Of a stretch of DNA of 64,000 nt, positions 51,447 through 63,100 are shown piece by piece. This DNA comes from Parietaria judaica (Eukaryota > Streptophyta > Magnoliopsida > Rosales > Urticaceae), in NCBI GenBank assembly GCA_954871525.1, contig OX940865.1, positions 21,684,420 to 21,748,419 of the forward strand. Direction: 5' to 3'. The notes under the pieces are model-generated. The model ran no database searches. It saw nothing but the letters and a program-made list of their open reading frames with translations, and was not told the DNA's origin. Numbering within the stretch: the first letter of the stretch is position 1; each line of letters begins with the position of its first letter. A program made the translations under genes and the position numbers.

Positions 51447-53359
51447 ATGATTTTAGGGCTTATATATTGGAATTTGAATATAACAAGAGTTCTCATGCAA
51501 AAATATGCAAGGATTAAATTGTTGACAAAAAATGCCATAGGAAATGCTATAGCATTTCCTATAGCATTTCTTTATTTTACATTTTTTACAACCTTAAATT
51601 TCGAACCAATTGAAAAAAATAATGATTTTAGGGCTTATACATTGGAATTTGAATATAACAAGAGTTCTGATGCAAAAATATGCAAGGATTAAATTGTTGA
51701 CGAGAAATGCCATAGGAAATGCTATAGCATTTCCTATAGCATTTCTTTATTTGACATTTTTTACAACCTTAAATTTCGAACCAATTGAAAAAATAATGAT
51801 TTTAGGGATTATACATTGGAATTTGAATATAACAAGAGTTCTCATGCAAAAATATGCAAGGATTAAATTGTTGACGAAAAATGCCATAGGAAATGCTATA
51901 GCATTTCCTATAGCATTTCTTTATTTGACATTTTTTACAACCTTAAATTTCGAACCAATTGAAAAAATAATGATTTTAGGGCTTATACATAGGAATTTGA
52001 ATATAACAAGAGTTCTCATGCAAAAATATGCAAGGATTAAATTGTTGACGAGAAATGCCATAGGAAATGCTATAGCATTTCCTATAGCATTTCTTTATTT
52101 GACATTTTTTACAACCTTAAATTTCGAACCAATTGAAAAAATAATGATTTTAGGGATTATACATTGGAATTTGAATATAACAAGAGTTCTCATGCAAAAA
52201 TATGCAAGGATTAAATTGTTGACGAAAAATGCCATAGGAAATGCTATAACATTTCCTATAGCATTTCTTTATTTTACATTTTTTACAACCTTAAATTTCG
52301 AACAGATTGAAAAAATAATGATTTTAGGGCTTATACATTGGAATTTGAATATAACAAGAGTTCTCATGCAAAAATATGCAAGGATTAAATTGTTGACGAG
52401 AAATGCCATAGGAAATGCTATAGCATTTCCTATAACATTTCTTTACTTGACATTTTTTACAACCTTAAATTTCGAATCAATTGAAAAAATAATGATTTTA
52501 GGGATTATACATTGGAATTTGAATATAACAAGAGTTCTCATGCAAAAATATGCAAGGATTAAATTGTTGACGAAAAATGCCATAGGAAATGCTATAACAT
52601 TTCCTATAGCATTTCTTTATTTTACATTTTTTACAACCTTAAATTTCGAACAGATTGAAAAAATAATGATTTTAGGGCTTATACATTGGAATTTGAATAT
52701 AACAAGAGTTCTCATGCAAAAATATGCAAGGATTAAATTATTGACGAGAAATGCCATAGGAAATGATATAGCATTTCCTATAGCATTTCTTTATTTGACA
52801 TTTTTACAACCTTAAATTTCGAACCAATTGAAAAAATAATGATTTTAGGGATTATACATTGGAATTTGAATATAACAAGAGTTCTCATGCAAAAATATGC
52901 AAGGATTAAATTGTTGACGAGAAATGCCATAAGAAATGCTATAGCATTTCCTATAGCATTTCTTTATTTTACATTTTTTACAACCTTAAATTTCGAACCA
53001 ATTGAAAAAATAATGATTTTAGAGCTTATACATTGGAATTTGTATATAACAAGAGTTCTCATGCAAAAATATGCAAGGATTAAATTGTTGACAAAAAATG
53101 CCATAGGAAATGCTATAGCATTTCCTATAGCATTTCTTTATTTTACATTTTTTACAACCTTAAATTTTGAACCAATTGAAAAAATAATTATTTTAGGGCT
53201 TATACATTGGAATTTGAATATAACAAGAGTTCTCATGCAAAAATATGCAATGATTAAATTGTTGACGAGAAACGCCATAGGAAATGCTATAGCATTTCCT
53301 ATAGCATTTCTTTATTTTGCATTTTTTACAACCTTAAATTTGAACCAATTGGAAAAATA
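51447..53359. repeat. 11-mer HOR unit
   Basis: Complete r1-r11, paralogue of 42228-44140 at offset 9,219. It differs by TATTTGAC in r3 (near 51921). The preceding r11 has TTGAGCCAATTGG (near 51428). Confidence 0.87.
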
Positions 53360-54403
53360 ATGATTTTAGGGCTTATATATTGGAATTTGAATATAACAAG
53401 AGTTCTCATGCTAAAATATGCAAGGATTAAATTGTTGACAAAAAATGCCATAGGAAATGCTATAGCATTTCCTATAGCATTTCTTTATTTTACATTTTTT
53501 ACAACCTTAAATTTCGAACCAATTGAAAAAAATAATGATTTTAGGGCTTATACATTGGAATTTGAATATAACAAGAGTTCTGATGCAAAAATATGCAAGG
53601 ATTAAATTGTTGACGAGAAATGCCATAGGAAATGCTATAGCATTTCCTATAGCATTTCTTTATTTGACATTTTTTACAACCTTAAATTTCTAACCAATTG
53701 AAAAAATAATGATTTTAGGGATTATACATTGGAATTTGAATATAACAAGAGTTCTCATGCAAAAATATGCAAGGATTAAATTGTTGACGAAAAATGCCAT
53801 AGGAAATGCTATAGCATTTCCTATAGCATTTCTTTATTTTACATTTTTTACAACCTTAAATTTCGAACCAATTGAAAAAATAATGATTTTAGGGCTTATA
53901 CATAGGAATTTGAATATAACAAGAGTTCTCATGCAAAAATATGCAAGGATTAAATTGTTGACGAGAAATGCCATAGGAAATGCTATAGCATTTCCTATAG
54001 CATTTCTTTATTTGACATTTTTTACAACCTTAAATTTCGAACCAATTGAAAAAATAATGATTTTAGGGATTATACATTGGAATTTGAATATAACAAGAGT
54101 TCTCATGCAAAAATATGCAAGGATTAAATTGTTGACGAAAAATGCCATAGGAAATGCTATAACATTTCCTATAGCATTTCTTTATTTTACATTTTTTACA
54201 ACCTTAAATTTCGAACAGATTGAAAAAATAATGATTTTAGGGCTTATACATTGGAATTTGAATATAACAAGAGTTCTCATGCAAAAATATGCAAGGATTA
54301 AATTGTTGACGAGAAATGCCATAGGAAATGCTATAGCATTTCCTATAGCATTTCTTTATTTTGCATTTTTTACAACCTTAAATTTGAACCAATTGGAATA
54401 ATA
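53360..54403. repeat. 6-mer deletion derivative, second copy
   Basis: Same r1-r5 plus r6/r11 hybrid as 44141-45184, including CATGCTAAAATATGC and TTTCTAACC. It ends with TTGGAATAATAATG in place of TTGGAAAAATAATG. Confidence 0.88.
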
Positions 54404-56315
54404 ATGATTTTAGGGCTTATATATTGGAATTTGAATATAACAAGAGTTCTCATGCAAAAATATGCAAGGATTAAATTGTTGACAAAAAATGCCATAGGAA
54501 ATGCTATAGCATTTCCTATAGCATTTCTTTATTTTACATTTTTTACAACCTTAAATTTCGAACCAATTGAAAAAAATAATGATTTTAGGGCTTATACATT
54601 GGAATTTGAATATAACAAGAGTTCTGATGCAAAAATATGCAAGGATTAAATTGTTGACGAGAAATGCCATAGGAAATGCTATAGCATTTCCTATAGCATT
54701 TCTTTATTTGACATTTTTTACAACCTTAAATTTCTAACCAATTGAAAAAATAATGATTTTAGGGATTATACATTGGAATTTGAATATAACAAGAGTTCTC
54801 ATGCAAAAATATGCAAGGATTAAATTGTTGACGAAAAATGCCATAGGAAATGCTATAGCATTTCCTATAGCATTTCTTTATTTTACATTTTTTACAACCT
54901 TAAATTTCGAACCAATTGAAAAAATAATGATTTTAGGCTTATACATAGGAATTTGAATATAACAAGAGTTCTCATGCAAAAATATGCAAGGATTAAATTG
55001 TTGACGAGAAATGCCATAGGAAATGCTATAGCATTTCCTATAGCATTTCTTTATTTGACATTTTTTACAACCTTAAATTTCGAACCAATTGAAAAAATAA
55101 TGATTTTAGGGATTATACATTGGAATTTGAATATAACAAGAGTTCTCATGCAAAAATATGCAAGGATTAAATTGTTGACGAAAAATGCCATAGGAAATGC
55201 TATAACATTTCCTATAGCATTTCTTTATTTTACATTTTTTACAACCTTAAATTTCGAACAGATTGAAAAAATAATGATTTTAGGGCTTATACATTGGAAT
55301 TTGAATATAACAAGAGTTCTCATGCAAAAATATGCAAGGATTAAATTGTTGACGAGAAATGCCATAGGAAATGCTATAGCATTTCCTATAACATTTCTTT
55401 ACTTGACATTTTTTACAACCTTAAATTTCGAATCAATTGAAAAAATAATGATTTTAGGGATTATACATTGGAATTTGAATATAACAAGAGTTCTCATGCA
55501 AAAATATGCAAGGATTAAATTGTTGACGAAAAATGCCATAGGAAATGCTATAACATTTCCTATAGCATTTCTTTATTTTACATTTTTTACAACCTTAAAT
55601 TTCGAACAGATTGAAAAAATAATGATTTTAGGGCTTATACATTGGAATTTGAATATAACAAGAGTTCTCATGCAAAAATATGCAAGGATTAAATTATTGA
55701 CGAGAAATGCCATAGGAAATGATATAGCATTTCCTATAGCATTTCTTTATTTGACATTTTTACAACCTTAAATTTCGAACCAATTGAAAAAATAATGATT
55801 TTAGGGATTATACATTGGAATTTGAATATAACAAGAGTTCTCATGCAAAAATATGCAAGGATTAAATTGTTGACGAGAAATGCCATAAGAAATGCTATAG
55901 CATTTCCTATAGCATTTCTTTATTTTACATTTTTTACAACCTTAAATTTCGAACCAATTGAAAAAATAATGATTTTAGAGCTTATACATTGGAATTTGTA
56001 TATAACAAGAGTTCTCATGCAAAAATATGCAAGGATTAAATTGTTGACAAAAAATGCCATAGGAAATGCTATAGCATTTCCTATAGCATTTCTTTATTTT
56101 ACATTTTTTACAACCTTAAATTTCGAACCAATTGAAAAAATAATTATTTTAGGGCTTATACATTGGAATTTGAATATAACAAGAGTTCTCATGCAAAAAT
56201 ATGCAATGATTAAATTGTTGACGAGAAACGCCATAGGAAATGCTATAGCATTTCCTATAGCATTTCTTTATTTTACATTTTTTACAACCTTAAATTTGAA
56301 CCAATTGGAAAAATA
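54404..56315. repeat. 11-mer HOR unit
   Basis: Complete r1-r11, paralogue of 45185-47097. It keeps the shared TTTCTAACC and TTTTAGGCTTATAC changes but lacks the extra T seen in the first copy. Confidence 0.87.
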
Positions 56316-57186
56316 ATGATTTTAGGGCTTATATATTGGAATTTGAATATAACAAGAGTTCTCATGCAAAAATATGCAAGGATTAAATTGTTGACAAAAA
56401 ATGCCATAGGAAATGCTATAGCATTTCCTATAGCATTTCTTTATTTTACATTTTTTACAACCTTAAATTTCGAACCAATTGAAAAAAATAATGATTTTAG
56501 GGCTTATACATTGGAATTTGAATATAACAAGAGTTCTGATGCAAAAATATGCAAGGATTAAATTGTTGACGAGAAATGCCATAGGAAATGCTATAGCATT
56601 TCCTATAGCATTTCTTTATTTGACATTTTTTACAACCTTAAATTTCGAACCAATTGAAAAAATAATGATTTTAGGGATTATACATTGGAATTTGAATATA
56701 ACAAGAGTTCTCATGCAAAAATATGCAAGGATTAAATTGTTGACGAAAAATGCCATAGGAAATGCTATAGCATTTCCTATAGCATTTCATTATTTTACAT
56801 TTTTTACAACCTTAAATTTCGAACCAATTGAAAAAATAATGATTTTAGGGCTTATACATAGGAATTTGAATATAACAAGAGTTCTCATGCAAAAATATGC
56901 AAGGATTAAATTGTTGACGAGAAATGCCATAGGAAATGCTATAGCATTTCCTATAGAATTTCTTTATTTGACATTTTTTACAACCTTAAATTTCGAACCA
57001 ATTGAAAAAATAATGATTTTAGGGATTATACATTGGAATTTGAATATAACAAGAGTTCTCATGCAAAAATATGCAAGGATTAAATTGTTGACGAAAAATG
57101 CCATAGGAAATGCTATAACATTTCCTATAGCATTTCTTTATTTTACATTTTTTACAACCTTAAATTTCGAACAGATTGAAAAAATA

Positions 57187-60100
57187 ATGATTTTAGGGCT
57201 TATACATTGGAATTTGAATATAACAAGAGTTCTCATGCAAAAATATGCAAGGATTAAATTGTTGACGAGAAATGCCATAGGAAATGCTATAGCATTTCCT
57301 ATAGCATTTCTTTATTTGACATTTTTTACAACCTTAAATTTCGAACCAATTGAAAAAATAATTATTTTAGGGCTTATACATTGGAATTTGAATATAACAA
57401 GAGTTCTCATGCAAAAATATGCAAGGATTAAATTGTTGACAAAAAATGCCATAGGAAATGCTATAGCATTTCCTATAGCATTTCTTTATTTTACATTTTT
57501 TACAACCTTAAATTTCGAACCAATTGAAAAAATAATGATTTTAGGGCTTATACATTGGAATTCGAATATAACAAGAGTTCTAATGCAAAAATATGCAAGG
57601 ATTAAATTGTTGACGAGAAATGCCATAGGAAATGCTATAGCATTTCCTATAGCATTTCTTTATTTGACATTTTTTACAACCTTAAATTTCGAACCAATTG
57701 AAAAAATAATGATTTTAGGGATTATACATTGGAATTTGAATATAACAAGAGGTCTCATGCAAAAATATGCAAGGATTAAATTGTTGACGAAAAATGCCAT
57801 AGGAAATGCTATAACATTTCCTATAGCATTTCTTTATTTTACATTTTTTACAACCTTAAATTTCGAACAGATTGAAAAAATAATGATTTTAGGGCTTATA
57901 CATTGGAATTTGAATATAACAAGAGTTCTCATGCAAAAATATGCAAGGATTAAATTGTTGACGAGAAATGCCATAGGAAATGCTATAGCATTTCCTATAG
58001 CATTTCTTTATTTTACATTTTTTACAACCTTAAATTTCGAACCAATTGAAAAAATAATGATTTTAGGGATTATACATTGGAATTTGAATATAACAAGAGT
58101 TCTCATGCAAAAATATGCAAGGATTAAATTGTTGACGAAAAATGCCATAGGAAATGTTATAACATTTCTTATAGCATTTCTTTATTTTACATTTTTTACA
58201 ACCTTAAATTTCGAACAGATTGAAAAAATAATGATTTTAGGGCTTATACATTGGAATTTGAATATAACAAGACTTCTCATGCAAAAATATGCAGGGATTA
58301 AATTGTTGACGAGAAATGCCATAGGAAATGCTATAGCATTTCCTATAGCATTTCTTTATTTTACATTTTTTACAACCTTAAATTTCGAACCAATTGAAAA
58401 AATAATGATTTTAGGGCTTATACATTGGAATTTTAATATAAGAAGAGTTCTCATGCAAAAATATGCAAGGATTAAATTGTTGACAAAAAATGCCATAGGA
58501 AATGCTATAGCATTTCCTATAGCATTTCTTTATTTTACATTTTTTACAACCTTAAATTTCGAACAAATTGAAAAAATAATGATTTTAGGGCTTATACATT
58601 GGAATTCGAATATAACAAGAGTTCTCATGCAAAAATATGCAAGGATTAAATTGTTGACGAGAAATGCCATAGGAAATGCTATAGCATTTCCTATAGCATT
58701 TCTTTATTTGAAATTTTTTACAACCTTAAATTTCGAACCAATTGAAAAAATAATGATTTTAGGGATTATACATTGGAATTTGAATATAACAAGAGTTCTC
58801 ATGCAAAAATATGCAAGGATTAAATTGTTGACGAAAAATGCCATAGGAAATTCTATAACATTTCCTATAGCATTTCTTTATTTTACATTTTTTACAACCT
58901 TAAATTTCGAACAGATTGAAAAAATAATGATTTTAGGGATTATACATTGGAATTTGAATATAACAAGAGTTCTCATGCAAAAATATGCAAGGATTAAATT
59001 GTTGACGAGAAATGCCATAGGAAATGCTATAGCATTTCCTATAGCATTTCTTTATTTGACATTTTTTACAACCTTAAATTTCGAACCAATTGAAAAAATA
59101 ATGATTTAAGGGATTATACATTGGAATTTGAATATAACAAGAGTTCTCATGCAAAAATATGCAAGGATTAAATTGTTGACGAAAAATGCCATAGGAAATG
59201 CTATAACATTTCCTATAGCATTTCTTTATTTTACATTTTTTACAACCTTAAATTTCAAACAGATTGAAAAAATAATGATTTTAGGGCTTATACATTGGAA
59301 TTTGAATATAACAAGAGTTTTCATGCAAAAATATGCAAGGATTAAATTGTTGACGAGAAATGCCATAGGAAATGCTATAGCATTTCCTATAGCATTTCTT
59401 TATTTGACATTTTTTACAACCTTAAATTTCGAACCAATTGAAAAAATAATGATTTTAGGGATTATACATTGGAATTTGAATATAACAAGAGTTCTCATGC
59501 AAAAATATGCTAGGATTAAATTGTTGACGAAAAATGCCATAGGAAATGTTATAACATTTCTTATAGCATTTCTTTATTTTACATTTTTTACAACCTTAAA
59601 TTTCGAACAGATTGAAAAAATAATGATTTTAGGGCTTATACATTGGAATTTGAATATAACAAGACTTCTCATGCAAAAATATGCAGGGATTAAATTGTTG
59701 ACGAGAAATGCCATAGGAAATGCTATAGCATTTCCTATAGCATTTCTTTATTTTACATTTTTTACAACCTTAAATTTCGAACCAATTGAAAAAATAATTA
59801 TTTTAGGGCTTATACATTGGAATTTGAATATAACAAGAGTTCTCATGCAAAAATATGCAAGGATAAAATTGTTGACGAGAAATGCCATAGGAAATGCTAT
59901 AGCATTTCCTATAGCATTTCTTTATTTGACATTTTTTACAACCTTAAATTTCGAACCAATTGAAAAAATAATGATTTTAGGGATTATACATTGGAATTTG
60001 AATATAACAAGAGTTCTCATGCATAAATATGCAAGGATTAAATTGTTGACGAGAAATGCCATAGAAAATGCTATAGCATTTCCTATAGCATTTCTTTATT

Positions 60101-63100
60101 TGATAATTTTTTACAACCTTAAATTTCGAACCAATTGAAAAAATAATGATTTTAGGGATTATACATTGGAATTTGAATATAACAAGAGTTCTCATGCAAA
60201 AATATGCAAGGATTAAATTGTTGACGAAAAATGCCATAGGAAATGCTATAACATTTCCTATAGCATTTCTTTATTTTACATTTTTTACAACCTTAAATTT
60301 CGAACAGATTGAAAAAAAAATGATTTTAGGGCTTATACATTGGAATTTGAATATAACAAGAGTTCTCATGCAAAAATATGCAAGGATTAAATTGTTGACG
60401 AGAAATGCCATAGGAAATGCTATAGCATTTCCTATAGCATTTCTTTATTTTACATTTTTTACAACCTTAAATTTCGAACCAATTGAAAAAAATAATGATT
60501 TTAGGGATTATACATTGGAATTTGAATATAACAAGAGTTCTCATGCAAAAATATGCAAGGATTAAATTGTTGACGAAAAATGCCATAGGAAATGTTATAA
60601 CATTTCTTATAGCATTTCTTTATTTTACATTTTTTACAACCTTAAATTTCGAACAGATTGAAAAAATAATGATTTTAGGGCTTATACATTGGAATTTGAA
60701 TATAACAAGACTTCTCATGCAAAAATATGCAGGGATTAAATTGTTGACGAGAAATGCCATAGGAAATGCTATAGCATTTCCTATAGCATTTCTTTATTTT
60801 ACATTTTTTACAACCTTAAATTTCGAACCAATTGAAAAAATAATGATTTTAGGGCTTATACATTGGAATTTTAATATAAGAAGAGTTCTCATGCAAAAAT
60901 ATGCAAGGATTAAATTGTTGACAAAAAATGCCATAGGAAATTCTATAGCATTTCCTATAGCATTTCTTTATTTTACATTTTTTACAACCTTAAATTTCGA
61001 ACCAATTGAAAAAATAATGATTTTAGGGCTTATACATTGGAATTCGAATATAACAAGAGTTCTCATGCAAAAATATGCAAGGATTAAATTGTTGACGAGA
61101 AATGCCATAGGAAATGCTATAGCATTTCCTATAGCATTTCTTTATTTGACATTTTTTACAACCTTAAATTTCGAACCAATTGAAAAAATAATGATTTTAG
61201 GGATTATACATTGGAATTTGAATATAACAAGAGTTCTCATGCAAAAATATGCAAGGATTAAATTGTTGACGAAAAATGCCATAGGAAATTCTATAACATT
61301 TCCTATAGCATTTCTTTATTTTACATTTTTTACAACCTTAAATTTCGAACCAATTGAAAAAATAATGATTTTAGGGATTATACATTGGAATTTGAATATA
61401 ACAAGAGTTCTCATGCAAAAATATGCAAGGATTAAATTGTTGACGAGAAATGCCATAAGAAATGCTATAGCATTTCCTATAGCATTTCTTTATTTTACAT
61501 TTTTTACAACCTTAAATTTCGAACCAATTGAAAAAATAATGATTTTAGGGCTTATACATTGGAATTTGAATATAACAAGAGTTCTCATGCAAAAATATGC
61601 AAGGATTAAATTGTTGACGAGAAATGCCATAGGAAATGGTATAGCATTTCCTATAGCATTTCTTTATTTGACATTTTTTACAAACTTAAATTTCGAACCA
61701 ATTGAAAAATAATGATTTTAGGGATTATACATTGGAATTTGAATATAACAAGAGTTCTTATACAAAAATATGCAAGGATTAAATTGTTGACGAAAAATGC
61801 CATAGGAAATGCTATAACATTTCCTATAGCATTTCTTTATTTTACATTTTTTACAACCTTAAATTTCGAACAGATTGAAAAAATAATGATTTTAGGGCTT
61901 ATACATTGGAATTTGAATATAACAAGAGTTCTCATGCAAAAATATGCAAGGTTTAAATTGTTGACGAGAAATGCCATAGGAAATGCTATAGCATTTCCTA
62001 TAGCATTTCTTTATTTGACATTTTTTACAACCTTAAATTTCGAACCAATTGAAAAAATAATGATTTTAGGGATTATACATTGGAATTTGAATATAACAAG
62101 AGTTCTCATGCAAAAATATGCAAGGATTAAATTGTTGACGAAAAATGCCATAGGAAATTCTATAACATTTCCTATAGCATTTCTTTATTTTACATTTTTT
62201 ACAACCTTAAATTTCGAACCAATTGAAAAAATAATGATTTTAGGGATTATACATTGGAATTTGAATATAACAAGAGTTTTCATGCAAAAATATGCAAGGA
62301 TTAAATTGTTGACGAGAAATGCCATAGGAAATGCTATAGCATTTCCTATAGCATTTCTTTATTTGACATTTTTTACAACCTTAAATTTCGAACCAATTGA
62401 AAAAATAATGATTTTAGGGATTATACATTGGAATTTGAATATAACAAGAGTTCTCATGCAAAAATATTAAAGGATTAAATTGTTGACGAGAAATGCCATA
62501 GGAAATGCTATAGCATTTCCTATAGCATTTCTTTATTTGACATTTTTTACAACCTTAAATTTCGAACCAATTGAAAAAATAATGATTTTAGGGCTTATAC
62601 ATTGGAATTTGAATATAACAAGAGTTCTCATGCAAAAATATTAAAGGATTAAATTGTTGACGAGAAATGCCATAGGAAATGCTATAGCATTTCCTATAGC
62701 ATTTCTTTATTTGACATTTTTTACAACCTTAAATTTCGAACCAATTGAAAAAATAATGATTTTAGGGCTTATACATAGGAATTTGAATATAACAAGAGTT
62801 CTCATGCAAAAATATGCAAGGATTAAATTGTTGACAAAAAATGCCATAGGAAATGCTATAGCATTTCCTATAGCATTTCTTTATTTGACATTTTTTACAA
62901 CCTTAAATTTCGAACCAATTGAAAAAATAATGATTTTAGGGATTATACATTGGAATTTGAATATAACAAGAGTTCTCATGCAAAAATATTAAAGGATTAA
63001 ATTGTTGACGAGAAATGCCATAGGAAATGCTATAGCATTTCCTATAGCATTTCTTTATTTGACATTTTTTACAACCTTAAATTTCGAACCAATTGAAAAA

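Larger units (their letters stand above)
48860..57186. repeat. Segmental duplication, copy 2 (about 8.3 kb)
   Basis: Second copy of 39640-47967, separated from copy 1 by about 890 bp of A-type monomers (47968 to about 48860). At the left edge monomer 48838 lacks the r1 mark TATATATTGG, so the match starts inside that monomer. At the right edge the copies diverge at monomer 57187, where copy 1 has TATGCAGGG and TATTTTAC but copy 2 has TATGCAAGG and TATTTGAC. Confidence 0.85.
33704..57190. repeat. 11-mer HOR block (1,913 bp units r1-r11) with length variants
   Basis: The unit order is r1 (CTTATATATTGG, then A7), r2 (GTTCTGATGC), r3 (B-like with GCTATAGC), r4 (TACATAGGAAT), r5 (GCTATAAC, AACAGATTG), r6 (CCTATAACATTTCTTTACTTG, shown in part as TTTCTTTACTTG; then CGAATCAATTG), r7 (as r5), r8 (TTATTGACG, AATGATATAGC), r9 (CATAAGAAATGC), r10 (AGAGCTTAT, TTTGTATATAAC) and r11 (ATAATTATTTTAG, GCAATGATTAAA, AACGCC, TTGAACCAATTGG). 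The r1 monomers start at 33704, 35617, 37879, 39618, 42228, 44141, 45185, 47098, 51447, 53360, 54404 and 56316. Intervals of 1913, 2262, 1739, 2610, 1913, 1044, 1913, 4349, 1913, 1044 and 1912 correspond to 11, 13, 10, 15, 11, 6, 11, 25, 11, 6 and 11 monomers. Confidence 0.9.

Noticed and set aside
39640..57186. The large duplication as a plain assembly error
   Set aside because: The two copies carry private substitutions and indels and different flanks, which an assembly duplication of one locus would not normally give. It is still worth confirming with long reads.
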